Origin: Bacteroidales bacterium
Lineage (GTDB): Bacteria > Bacteroidota > Bacteroidia > Bacteroidales > WCHB1-69
Direction of reading: 5' to 3'
Assembly (NCBI GenBank): GCA_028703095.1
Contig: JAQVNO010000010.1
Span: 1 to 34,550, forward strand
DNA length: 34,550 nucleotides
Made by a program: the position numbers and the translations under genes. The first letter of the stretch is position 1. Each line of letters starts with the position of its first letter. Below are positions 1-8,108 of the stretch, piece after piece. The notes beneath the pieces are model-generated. The model had not been told where the DNA came from. It ran no database searches and saw only the letters and a list, made by a program, of their open reading frames with translations.

Positions 1-2
1 TC

Positions 3-140
3 TTTTTAGCACGCCTGGTGGGACCGCACGGAAAGGTCTATGCCTTCGACATTCAGGCGCTTGCCCTGCAAAAAACACAGTTACAGCTTGCCAAATACGG
101 TTATAAAGAACGGGTTGAGTTGCTTCATGCTGATACGGAT
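3..140 (+). pseudogene. Fragment of an MnmM/YtqB-type SAM-dependent methyltransferase
   Basis: The reading frame is open from the window edge and gives FLARLVGPHGKVYAFDIQ, then a stretch ending near RVELLHAD. This resembles the motif I/II region of the YtqB/MnmM class I methyltransferases, which act on tRNA wobble uridine: the family has LFLA.LVG..G.VY.FDIQ followed by RV.L.H. Only about 45 codons remain. The 5' part lies outside the window. At about 128-142 the homology stops and the sequence becomes the antisense of the DUF3109 gene, although the frame stays open by chance to 311. The first 60 bases are clearly G+C-richer (34 of 60 by hand count) than the genes that follow. It is either a decayed remnant or one side of a chimeric join. 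The family call rests on a short stretch. Confidence 0.5.
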
Positions 141-515
141 AGGATAGAGGTGGCAGGAAATAGGCTTTTTGAATTTTATTTTCTTTTCCATATATGCTTT
201 TTCAATGGCACATTTGGCGATGCCTGCATCGTAATACACAAAAGCACATGCAGCGTCGTTGATAAGCGGTGTTACCAAATGTCCTTCCATATCGTAATCA
301 AAAACACCTGATATGTCAATGCTGTCTACTCCTTGCCGGCACATATAGGGTTTAATGGCTTCGATATTGTCTTCTAAAACCGATATTTCTTCTTCGTCTA
401 AGGGTGCGCCGGCATCGCCTTCTACACAGCAAAAGCCTTTGCATGCAGATAGATTGCACATAAAATATTCTTCGAAAATATCATCGGATAGGATGGTGTT
501 GTCAACAACTATCAT
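81..515 (-). CDS. DUF3109 family protein, C-terminus replaced
   Basis: The protein starts MIVVDNTILSDDIFEEYF and carries the Cys cluster typical of DUF3109 (CNLSACKGFCCVEGDAGAPL), later CAIEKAY, then ISCHLYPIRI. Family members normally run on for about 50 more residues with a conserved Tyr/Trp/Cys segment. Here the last 16 residues (SMKQLNPFFITVFGKL) do not look like the family and are read from the antisense of the methyltransferase fragment. The true gene therefore ends near 131-138 and the reported stop at 81 is accidental. The function of DUF3109 is not known; the conserved cysteines suggest a bound metal or Fe-S cluster. It starts 8 bases after the cysteine desulfurase stop, so the two are probably cotranscribed, which would suit a metal-cluster role, but that is inference. 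Confidence 0.8.
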   Translation of the reverse strand: MIVVDNTILSDDIFEEYFMCNLSACKGFCCVEGDAGAPLDEEEISVLEDNIEAIKPYMCRQGVDSIDISGVFDYDMEGHLVTPLINDAACAFVYYDAGIAKCAIEKAYMEKKIKFKKPISCHLYPIRISMKQLNPFFITVFGKL

Positions 516-523
516 CGATAGGA

Positions 524-1678
524 TTAGTTTTTGATAGCGGCTATTTCTTTGACGGCTATTAATGCTTTGTCAATTTCTTCGTCGGTAGTAAAGGCCCCGA
601 TGCTGAAGCGGACGGTACCGTGGATATCGATAGTGCCGATACCTTCGTGCACTTTGGGAGCGCATTGCAAGCCGGTACGGCAGGCAATGTCATAATCCAC
701 ATCGAGCATGGTTCCTACATCGCCGGCTTCAAAGCCGTTAATATTGAAACTTAAAACAGGATTTTGATTCTCAACGCTTTTAGCACAATATATCTTTACT
801 CCGTTTATGTTTTGAAGTCCATCGCGTAAGATTTTCCATTGTCTCATTTCCTGCTGATGCATTTTTTCGATGCCCTGTTCTTTCACCCATTTCACGCCGG
901 CATATAGACCGGCAACGCCGAGGAGGTTAAGAGTACCGTATTCTAAACGCCACGGATATTCTTCGAGATGTCCCGGATAAGCCGAACGAACACCGGTGCC
1001 ACCGTAACGGGTATGGTTAATGGTAATGCCTTCTCTTACATAAGAACCGCCAATACCGGTGGGTCCCATCAAACATTTGTGTCCGGTAAAGCAATACACA
1101 TCTATATGAGAAGCTTGCATATCGACGTTTACCGAACCGGCACCTTGGCTGCCATCGACAACAAAAATAACGCCTGCTTCTTTACATATTTTACCGATTT
1201 CGGTAAGGGGTTGAATGGTGCCGATTACATTGGAGCAATGGGTAATAATGACAAACTTAGTGTTTTTACGTATGGCTTTTTTAATATCGTCGGGATGCAC
1301 ATAGCCGGCTTCATCGAAAGGCAAGTAGCTTACTTCTATCAATCCTTTTTGCTCAAGGCAGTATAAGGGTCTTAACACGGAATTATGTTCGAGCATAGAG
1401 GTAACGACATGGTCGCCTTTTTCGCATAAGCCTTGAATGATAAGGTTTAAAGCATCGGTAGCGTTGTAGCCGAAGGTTAATCGGTTGGGGTCGCCACCGC
1501 CATTAAATAATTCGGTAAGCATTTTTCGTGTGTTAAACACGATTTCTTCTGTTTCTATGGCAGCATCGAATCCCGAACGACCCGGGCTGACACCGTGTTT
1601 GCGATAGCAATTAAACATAAAATCATACACTGCATCGGGTTTTGGAAAGGAAGTAGCGGAATTATCTAAGTATATCAT
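524..1678 (-). CDS. Cysteine desulfurase family protein (class V aminotransferase fold)
   Basis: A PLP enzyme expected to convert L-cysteine to L-alanine and pass the sulfur on as a persulfide for Fe-S or thio-cofactor synthesis. The start MIYLDNSATSFPKP is the typical N-terminus of the NifS/SufS-like family. The PLP lysine is K201 in CFTGHKCLMGPTG, preceded by the cofactor-binding IFVVDGSQGAG segment. The catalytic Cys is probably C339 in CRTGLQCAPKVHEG, the short-loop form seen in the subfamily near TIGR01977. At 384 residues it is full length. A Bacteroidota -7 box lies 40 bases upstream and DUF3109 follows 8 bases downstream. It could also act as a selenocysteine lyase; the main IscS or SufS of the cell may be elsewhere, since no scaffold gene is adjacent. 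Confidence 0.9.
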   Translation of the reverse strand: MIYLDNSATSFPKPDAVYDFMFNCYRKHGVSPGRSGFDAAIETEEIVFNTRKMLTELFNGGGDPNRLTFGYNATDALNLIIQGLCEKGDHVVTSMLEHNSVLRPLYCLEQKGLIEVSYLPFDEAGYVHPDDIKKAIRKNTKFVIITHCSNVIGTIQPLTEIGKICKEAGVIFVVDGSQGAGSVNVDMQASHIDVYCFTGHKCLMGPTGIGGSYVREGITINHTRYGGTGVRSAYPGHLEEYPWRLEYGTLNLLGVAGLYAGVKWVKEQGIEKMHQQEMRQWKILRDGLQNINGVKIYCAKSVENQNPVLSFNINGFEAGDVGTMLDVDYDIACRTGLQCAPKVHEGIGTIDIHGTVRFSIGAFTTDEEIDKALIAVKEIAAIKN

Positions 1679-1717
1679 TGAAATAGATTTAAAATATTAT
1701 TACAAAAAATGAATGTG

Positions 1718-1725
1718 CAAAAGTA
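1718..1725 (-). promoter_or_regulatory. -7 promoter box for the cysteine desulfurase gene
   Basis: On the minus strand the sequence reads TACTTTTGCA, an exact match to the Bacteroidota -7 consensus TAnnTTTG. It lies 40 bases before the start codon. No clear -33 TTTG was seen. Confidence 0.65.
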
Positions 1726-1765
1726 CAATTTTTAATAAGAAATATCACATGAAAGAGCGATTTTA

Positions 1766-2365
1766 TTAATTCAATCGCCCGTCTTCGATAAGCCGAACAA
1801 TATGTTCTATTTCTTTGTCTTTCCCATTAGGGTCGTAGTTGTCTTTCAAATTATATTTAAATAAACGGGCAATGGATTGATAAAGAAAAGCACTGAAAGA
1901 GCCTCTTAATTCATCTACAATATTATAGGTTGTTTTACCTGTTTCTCTGTCTACTAATTTCAGCAAAAGAATCCCTTGTGTAAAGGTCATCCTTTCAATG
2001 GTAGAAGTGTATTTTTTTCGAATGTCTTTTTCGGCTTGTTTCATGAGCTCTTTTTGTTGTTTTTCGGGTAAGCCGGCTAATTGTTTATCGTAATTTTCCA
2101 ATATAATGGCAGCCGAACGGGCATAAGGATATACCTTGATGATGTTCTTAATCAGTTTTGTTTTCCTTCGTTGTTCTCTTAAACTGGTGCCGTCTTTGAA
2201 TGCAATGATAAAGACATCGTGTAAATCAATAAGTGCAATCGTATCTCTATCTACAATAACACCTCGGAAAATTTTCATCTTTTGTGCTTGTGATGTCATC
2301 GCAAAACTGAAAATTATTAATAGCAATAAAAACAATCTATAGCCTTTCTTTCTGCTCATTATCAT
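1766..2365 (-). CDS. DUF4294 family exported protein
   Basis: A 199-residue protein with an N-terminal signal peptide (YRLFLLLLIIFSFAMTSQAQ, cleavage likely after AQ at about residue 28). The mature part matches DUF4294, a family confined to Bacteroidota: GVIVDRDTIALIDLHDV, an Arg/Lys-rich segment, IIKVYPYARSA, the KYTSTIERMTFTQGILLLKL stretch, DRETG, then ELRGSFSAFLYQSIARLF and a C-terminal YDPNGKDKEIEHIVRLIEDG. No function is established for the family; it probably sits in the periplasm or on the outer membrane. It is the last gene of a three-gene operon, 6 bases after the barrel gene. Its stop lies inside a small inverted repeat (1757-1762 with 1773-1778) that has no T-run, so a terminator cannot be claimed. 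Confidence 0.85.
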   Translation of the reverse strand: MIMSRKKGYRLFLLLLIIFSFAMTSQAQKMKIFRGVIVDRDTIALIDLHDVFIIAFKDGTSLREQRRKTKLIKNIIKVYPYARSAAIILENYDKQLAGLPEKQQKELMKQAEKDIRKKYTSTIERMTFTQGILLLKLVDRETGKTTYNIVDELRGSFSAFLYQSIARLFKYNLKDNYDPNGKDKEIEHIVRLIEDGRLN

Positions 2366-2371
2366 AATATA

Positions 2372-3760
2372 TTACATATATGAACTTCGGATGTTTTTAT
2401 CGACTTTAGGACGTATTCCTAAGAATAAACCGGTTTGAAGCGAAAAATTATTTAATATTTTAGGAGCCATAGGTCCTATCAGGTTGTCGAAGGCGAAGTA
2501 CCATTGTACCGGTCCGAAATGAAAATGTGCTCCAAACCCTACGTTGCTGAAGGTGCGGTTGTAAATAGAATAGGTAAGGGCTAACTCTACAATATCGCCA
2601 TAATACGCATTGCAAGCAAAAGTTACGGAAGGAATTACTTTTTTACCTACAAAATCTGTTCGGGACAAAATGGTGAAGCGATAATTGGATAATTTATAAA
2701 AAGCTTCTACATATAATTTAGGATAAAGTGAAGAACGGTAATTTTCGATGTTCTCATAGGAATAGGTAAAAAAGTCGTCTGTGGCAATGGAATCGAACAC
2801 GGTACTTATATCGGGTAATTGACCGTCTTGTAAGCCTGTGAGCGCAAGCTCAAACCCATCAAAGAAAATATTTCCGTCTTGGGCCCATTCGCCGGTATCG
2901 TTGGTTGAGAAGTTAAATTGGTTGGTAAGTTTATGGTTTTGCCAGAAAATATAGCCTAAATCGTTTATGCTTATAGCAACGCCCAAATCGTAGGGAAGTT
3001 CAATGGTAGCACCTAAGTCAATAGAAAAACCCGGATTTTGAAAAAGTCCGTTGATGAATTCGTCTTGTCTGAATTCAAACTTTTCGTTAAAAGGAAGGTA
3101 GGTGTTCATTTGCATGTTTCCTTGTGCTTGCAAGTCCCAATCTTCGGTGGTTAAAAAGTTGATAGATGATTGAGTGGTATGGATATTTGTGATGCCGAAT
3201 AATAATTTGGGACGTATGCCAATGGTATATTTATTCTGGATGGTGTATTGATAGCCAATGCCAAACTCTAAATAAGTAGAATGAAAAACGCCGGGTCTGG
3301 ATTCGACATTTTCTCCTATGTATTCTGCATTACCCTCTATCATCATGGATAACCATTCGTTGGGAAGAAACATGTATGTTTCTGACCGTAAGCGTGTGCT
3401 AAACGAAAAATAAGAAATATTTTCTATCCTTACTCCAAAGCCCAATATTTCTTCGTTTAAATCGAAAATAAAACGGGTAGGTCTTTTAAGCCCTTTTAGC
3501 AATCCACGCGGATTAATGATTTTTGAAGTATCGGTAGAGGTAACCAGTTTTTTATATGTTAACAGATTTTCCGAAAAGGCTATGTTAAAATTAGAAATGC
3601 CCGGAATGCTAGCATGCCATTTATAGAGTGATGGTTTGCCGGGATTATAATTGGTAGAGTATATGTTTTCGTTCATTACCGCAAGGGTCTGTTGTGCTTT
3701 TACATCCCATGTTGCTAATAACAGAATAATTATGAATGAGAAAATTATATGTTTTTTCAT
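2372..3760 (-). CDS. DUF5723-type outer-membrane beta-barrel protein
   Basis: A 462-residue protein with a signal peptide (MKKHIIFSFIIILLLATWDVKAQ). It then has the features of the DUF5723 family of Bacteroidota: an N-terminal motif of the type NPGKPSLYKWHASIPGISNF, long runs of alternating hydrophobic residues ending in aromatics (FGIGYQYTI, LYVEAFYKL, AHFHFGPVQWYFAFDNLIG), and a closing segment LQTGLFLGIRP. This fits a barrel in the outer membrane of the transporter/porin-like PorV-FadL type, but cargo and partners are unknown. It lies 11 bases after the lipoprotein gene and 6 before the DUF4294 gene, so the three products probably form one envelope module. Family placement is good; function is not claimed. 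Confidence 0.75.
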   Translation of the reverse strand: MKKHIIFSFIIILLLATWDVKAQQTLAVMNENIYSTNYNPGKPSLYKWHASIPGISNFNIAFSENLLTYKKLVTSTDTSKIINPRGLLKGLKRPTRFIFDLNEEILGFGVRIENISYFSFSTRLRSETYMFLPNEWLSMMIEGNAEYIGENVESRPGVFHSTYLEFGIGYQYTIQNKYTIGIRPKLLFGITNIHTTQSSINFLTTEDWDLQAQGNMQMNTYLPFNEKFEFRQDEFINGLFQNPGFSIDLGATIELPYDLGVAISINDLGYIFWQNHKLTNQFNFSTNDTGEWAQDGNIFFDGFELALTGLQDGQLPDISTVFDSIATDDFFTYSYENIENYRSSLYPKLYVEAFYKLSNYRFTILSRTDFVGKKVIPSVTFACNAYYGDIVELALTYSIYNRTFSNVGFGAHFHFGPVQWYFAFDNLIGPMAPKILNNFSLQTGLFLGIRPKVDKNIRSSYM

Positions 3761-3771
3761 ACGATGACGAT

Positions 3772-5370
3772 TTAAAAGGATTCTAATTTTGCTTTCACAT
3801 GCGCTTGCACACCCAATTTAATACCCAATTTTTGTTCATTGTGATAGAATATCATATAGGGGTCGTTTTTATTAACGTTTGCATCCGCTCGAATGACAAT
3901 ATAAGCAGCTTTCACAATTTTTTGCATGCGTTCGTTGGTAACGGTGATTTTTTTAGAATCTGAGGAGGATTGGATTACATGATAATTATCGTTGGGGTCT
4001 ACCGTTGCCTTGGGTAGTGCCAAAGGTGTTGCAAATAAAGAATCAATGGGTTTGTAAGTTTTGTCTAAGAAATATACTTGACTTTTAATTCCGAAAGCAA
4101 AATTATTTTCCAATTGAATACGAAAAATTGCAGATTCTAATTCATTTACATTTATACTATCCATAGAAAATGTAAGAGTGTCGAAATAAGATAGATTGTA
4201 TAGGTCTATTTTTAAAGGTACTTCCACACGAGCATGGATACGGTAGCGGGAACTATCGGTGATGAAATATTTATTTCCATCAATTCCGTTGTTATTTAGA
4301 ATGCCTGTTCCGGCAAAATAGATATAAGAAGTTCTGTTTTCGTAAAGGAAATCTTCAATATCAAAGCTACGGGTGGTAGTGGCATATTCTCCTTTGACAA
4401 TCGGATAATTGGCAGTTAACAATTCATTGATGGTAATAAGCGGGATATATACATTGTCGAGAGGGTTACAAACAATTACCGAGTCAATATCGACAGATAG
4501 AGGCATGCCTACATTGTTTCGTATATCAATATGCACTTTTGCTGAGTGTGCTTTGCAATGTAGGGTTGCATTGTCTTCTAAGAATATCATTGATAAGTTT
4601 TGGGCGAAATGTTCGGTTTTTGTTTCTGATTGACCATGTAACCAAGAGAAGGTTACATTAGGTAAAGTGTTGACAACATTGAAGTGATAGGGGAAAGTTA
4701 ATGGATCGCTATCGGGGGTTATTTCAATTTCAAATCGAATGGGAATAGAATTTTGCCCGTAAGGGAAAATGCCGTATTTGTTTTTAGCATCAATAGTAAA
4801 AGATACATTTGGAGTAGTGGGAAATTTGGTCATGTTTAACTTTTGTTTGTTCTCATCTAGAATATAATCGCTCTTTAATGTGATTGTATACGGGTGATTT
4901 AAATCAGAGTTGATGTTTATGGTCAAGATGCCCGACTTAAACAAGGCGGAATCGAGTATCATGCCGTCAAGAGTTAGTTTAATGTTTTTATCGATAGTAT
5001 AGCTGTAAGTTGCCTTGGTGTTTTTTACTCCTCCGGTAGGAGCGGGCAACTCAAAACTGAAATTCGATGTTTCTAAAGAAGCATGGTACATGGTGTCTCC
5101 TCGCAAAGAATAGAGTTTTGTTGTATTGTAGGTTAATACTAATATATTATCTACATTTTCAATCGTAAAGTTAGCATCATCACCCATATCAAGGTTGAAA
5201 TCGGAAAGGTTAGCCTCTGTATTTACAATATTAGCAGCCCATTTGGCATCGTAGTCTAATTCTGTTTTTTTGCTAAAGTCGTCAATAAGATCTTGATAAC
5301 AAGATGAAAAAAAGAATATTAAAATGAATCCCCATGCATACAAGGAAAACCTAAAGATATTAATTTTCAT
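3772..5370 (-). CDS. Large exported lipoprotein of unknown function
   Basis: A 532-residue protein whose N-terminus is a lipoprotein signal peptide: a hydrophobic stretch (residues 8-21) followed by the lipobox FSSC with the lipidated Cys at residue 24, then an acidic tail (YQDLIDD) compatible with sorting to the outer membrane. The mature part is beta-rich with repeated segments such as ITLKSDYIL, VPLKIDLYNLSYFDTLTF and MDSINVNELESAIFRIQLEN, suggesting several Ig-like or beta-sandwich modules. No enzymatic motif was recognised. It is the first gene of an operon with the DUF5723 barrel (11 bases downstream) and the DUF4294 protein. A TATTTTTG box lies 26 bases upstream. A plausible role is an extracytoplasmic partner of the barrel, but this rests only on gene order. 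Confidence 0.75.
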   Translation of the reverse strand: MKINIFRFSLYAWGFILIFFFSSCYQDLIDDFSKKTELDYDAKWAANIVNTEANLSDFNLDMGDDANFTIENVDNILVLTYNTTKLYSLRGDTMYHASLETSNFSFELPAPTGGVKNTKATYSYTIDKNIKLTLDGMILDSALFKSGILTININSDLNHPYTITLKSDYILDENKQKLNMTKFPTTPNVSFTIDAKNKYGIFPYGQNSIPIRFEIEITPDSDPLTFPYHFNVVNTLPNVTFSWLHGQSETKTEHFAQNLSMIFLEDNATLHCKAHSAKVHIDIRNNVGMPLSVDIDSVIVCNPLDNVYIPLITINELLTANYPIVKGEYATTTRSFDIEDFLYENRTSYIYFAGTGILNNNGIDGNKYFITDSSRYRIHARVEVPLKIDLYNLSYFDTLTFSMDSINVNELESAIFRIQLENNFAFGIKSQVYFLDKTYKPIDSLFATPLALPKATVDPNDNYHVIQSSSDSKKITVTNERMQKIVKAAYIVIRADANVNKNDPYMIFYHNEQKLGIKLGVQAHVKAKLESF

Positions 5371-5395
5371 AGAGCAATTTGTTTTAAATTATTTG

Positions 5396-5403
5396 CAAAA
5401 ATA
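5396..5403 (-). promoter_or_regulatory. -7 promoter box for the lipoprotein/barrel/DUF4294 operon
   Basis: On the minus strand the sequence reads TATTTTTGCAAAT, matching TAnnTTTG, 26 bases before the lipoprotein start. It lies in the 83-base gap after the TPR gene and so marks a separate transcription unit. No clear -33 element was seen. Confidence 0.55.
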
Positions 5404-5453
5404 TATTTTATTTTAATATAAAAGCTAAAATGATTTTTTTTCTCAGAATAATA

Positions 5454-8102
5454 TTAATGGAAAAACAAATAAAAGTAAGCGTTGATTTTTCCTAAATAGG
5501 CATTTAAGAAAGGCGTATGCTTCTGTGAAAAGGTATATGCTTTTATGGATTCTTTTACATCTTGATTTTTAGAAATGACGTTTTCTCGAAATGATTTACC
5601 CACATTTGTTTGGGTGTTATTCAAAGGATGGTTGTGAGAAGTTGCTAATAGTATGATTTCTATTGCTTTTTGAAAATCTTTCTGTTTGCTGTAGTATTCG
5701 CAGGATGCCTTATAGTAATTGGTGTTGTTTGTTTCCGACAAGAATTCAATCCAGGATTTACACTTTAATCTGTAAGTGTCAAGTTTGTGTTTAGTAAAAT
5801 AGTCATACGATTGTTCGTACAAAAGGAACCCCTCTTCAAATAATCCTACAGATAATTTATCCATTGCTTGTTGGTATAATTTCTGAAAATAAGCGGGTTT
5901 TGCAATGTATGTTTGTAAGTTATCGATACTATCCTTATACAGAGCACCGGCACATTCAATGTCGATGGGTGAATATTCTTCCAATTCTTTTTGTGCTTGC
6001 ACAAAATTGGTTTCTCCTATGTACATTAACGCATTTTCATAAAGCTCTTTTCGATTCCTTTCTATATAATGACAGCCTCTTGTTTGCAATAAGTCTTTTG
6101 ATTCTTGGTATTTAAGCAAAATACTTGAATCTTTATCCATGGATAGGGTGATGATGGTTTTACTGAGTTGTTGATACAAGGGATAGGCTTTTTTAAATTC
6201 ATTTCCCCAAGCAAAAGTATTGATATGCGATAAGCAGCCTAATATTAGCGGCTTACATTTGTCTTCAAGGATGCTATTCCATGCAATGCAGGTGTCAAAG
6301 AGATGGTTTTGTTGCCATTGGTATGCTAAGACACAGCTGTCAAGAAAATCATAATCCATGCTTTGTGGTTCAGTTACGTTGAGGTATAGACATAGTTTGT
6401 TGTATCTGTGTTGGGGAAGTTGTTGTTTTTCTGTTTTTGTTTCCGGCAGTTCCGAAATCACTACCGGACTGCTTTGAATATAATTTTTATGCTGTTGGTA
6501 GAAGTCTTCCGTTTCTTTAATTTTATCGCTTAATTCTTGTGTTTTTTTTGTTGTTTTCAAACGTTCAATTTCAGCGTTTTTTTCGATATAGAGTTGAGTA
6601 AAACAATAGGAATAAATATCATCAAAAACAGCTTGAGGATAAGCGAACTTACTACTGTCTAACACATTTTGAAAATCGCTGATTTCTGTCAATACGCTTG
6701 TATATTGTTTTTTCGATAATTTCTTTTGGCTTGATTTGGTAAAATTGTTCCATAGTAATTGTAGAATATCATGATAGGCAGTATAGTTTTCCGGGCTGTC
6801 ATGATTTTTTTGCATAAGTGCTTTTAATCCTTGGGTGTAGTTGATAGACAATGCAAAACGTTCGTTTCGTATGGCTTGCCGAATGACATCAAAATAGGCA
6901 TTGTAAATGCCTATTTTAGCTTCTTCTTGCAAGAGTTTATATTTTGAATCACAGAAATTGAAGGGCATTTGGCTACAGAAATTATCAAGGGTGTCTAATG
7001 TTTTAAGTGCTGAATAATAATCATTTTTCTTAATTTCTTCTTCAGCCGTAAGTAATAGAATCTGATATAAGTTGTTGGCGACGCTATGGTTATCTATTAT
7101 TTGAGAGGTGTCTTTGTATAAATTGGAAAGTAATCCGATGGGTTTTGTGTAATTCTTTTGATGGATATAATAATTTGATAATGCTAAACAGCTTTGACAA
7201 TGTGTGGGGTTATAATCAAGCGACCTTTGGTAATAATAAACCGCTTTTTCATAATTTTCTTGTTGTTCGCATTCTTTGCCTTTGCGGTATAGCATCTCAT
7301 CCATTTCGGGCAAAGTGGATGCGAGATAATTTTTTATGGTCTTGATGCGGTTAAAAAGTTTGGATACTTTTGTCAGATAATTTGTATTATCGACCTTGGA
7401 AAGGGCGAGCAAGTTTTCAAATTGATTGGAAACATATGCTGTAGCTTCGGTTTCAATATCATCCAAGTTAAATTTATAAATAGGTAATAAATCTACATTC
7501 GAAAGGTTTATTTTGTCTAATGCCTTTTGCCATTGGTAAAAAAGGCTGTCGTTTTGATGGTAGGCATCGATTTTTACAATGCGTGAATCTATGTTAGCTT
7601 CCAGATGCTCATCGAAATAAAACTGCAGATATTCTATTTTATGGCTCCATTCAAGGGAATCGCCTATATATTGAATGAGAGTATCGCATATTATTTTGTT
7701 TTCGGGAATAAGTCTATTCTGAATTTGTAAAGTAAGTATGCTCTTAGCATTAATAAGAAGGTTTCCATTCACAAAAATACGTTTGGGATAAAATAAATCG
7801 CCCAATGTTAAGAGTTTATAATAAATGTCTCCGTTAACACTGTCTTCGCGTATAGATATATTGATGGAATATTGATTTTCTAATTCTTGATACACTTTTA
7901 TTTCTAAGGTGTAGAAAACGGTAATATGTGCATTCGGGTCAGCGGTATAGTGACTAAAAATAGTTTTGTAATCCGGATTGGAGGCTCTTATTTGTTGTGT
8001 GTGAGGGATGGCAACGTAATATGCCATCGATTGACTTTGTCCGAAGGTATTTGAACTTAAATAAGTAATAAATAGTATGAGGAATAAATAGGTACGTGTC
8101 AT
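5454..8102 (-). CDS. Exported tetratricopeptide-repeat protein
   Basis: An 882-residue protein with a signal peptide (MTRTYLFLILFITYLSSNTF, cleavage about residue 21). A clear TPR pair lies at about residues 268-330: KGKECEQQENYEKAVYYYQ, LDYNPTHCQSCLALSNYY, then IHQKNYTKPIGLL. The rest is alpha-helical and rich in Tyr, Leu and Lys, with further degenerate TPR-like helices (MDKLSVGLFEEGFLLYEQSY, CEYYSKQKDFQKAIEIILLA). Residues 22-240 look more beta-rich. No enzyme motif was seen. It is probably a periplasmic or outer-membrane scaffold. It starts 6 bases after the acyltransferase stop, so it is the last gene of the surE operon. Partners and function are unknown. Confidence 0.75.
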   Translation of the reverse strand: MTRTYLFLILFITYLSSNTFGQSQSMAYYVAIPHTQQIRASNPDYKTIFSHYTADPNAHITVFYTLEIKVYQELENQYSINISIREDSVNGDIYYKLLTLGDLFYPKRIFVNGNLLINAKSILTLQIQNRLIPENKIICDTLIQYIGDSLEWSHKIEYLQFYFDEHLEANIDSRIVKIDAYHQNDSLFYQWQKALDKINLSNVDLLPIYKFNLDDIETEATAYVSNQFENLLALSKVDNTNYLTKVSKLFNRIKTIKNYLASTLPEMDEMLYRKGKECEQQENYEKAVYYYQRSLDYNPTHCQSCLALSNYYIHQKNYTKPIGLLSNLYKDTSQIIDNHSVANNLYQILLLTAEEEIKKNDYYSALKTLDTLDNFCSQMPFNFCDSKYKLLQEEAKIGIYNAYFDVIRQAIRNERFALSINYTQGLKALMQKNHDSPENYTAYHDILQLLWNNFTKSSQKKLSKKQYTSVLTEISDFQNVLDSSKFAYPQAVFDDIYSYCFTQLYIEKNAEIERLKTTKKTQELSDKIKETEDFYQQHKNYIQSSPVVISELPETKTEKQQLPQHRYNKLCLYLNVTEPQSMDYDFLDSCVLAYQWQQNHLFDTCIAWNSILEDKCKPLILGCLSHINTFAWGNEFKKAYPLYQQLSKTIITLSMDKDSSILLKYQESKDLLQTRGCHYIERNRKELYENALMYIGETNFVQAQKELEEYSPIDIECAGALYKDSIDNLQTYIAKPAYFQKLYQQAMDKLSVGLFEEGFLLYEQSYDYFTKHKLDTYRLKCKSWIEFLSETNNTNYYKASCEYYSKQKDFQKAIEIILLATSHNHPLNNTQTNVGKSFRENVISKNQDVKESIKAYTFSQKHTPFLNAYLGKINAYFYLFFH

Positions 8103-8108
8103 GAATCT

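Noticed and set aside
18-311. A full 97-residue plus-strand protein at the left edge
   Set aside because: Only the first about 40 residues resemble a methyltransferase; the rest is the antisense of the DUF3109 gene.
968-1366. Plus-strand ORF of 132 residues opposite the cysteine desulfurase
   Set aside because: It is entirely inside a well-supported gene on the other strand and has no recognisable family.
1757-1778. Terminator for the DUF4294 operon
   Set aside because: The stem is only six base pairs, overlaps the stop codon and is not followed by a T-run on the minus strand.
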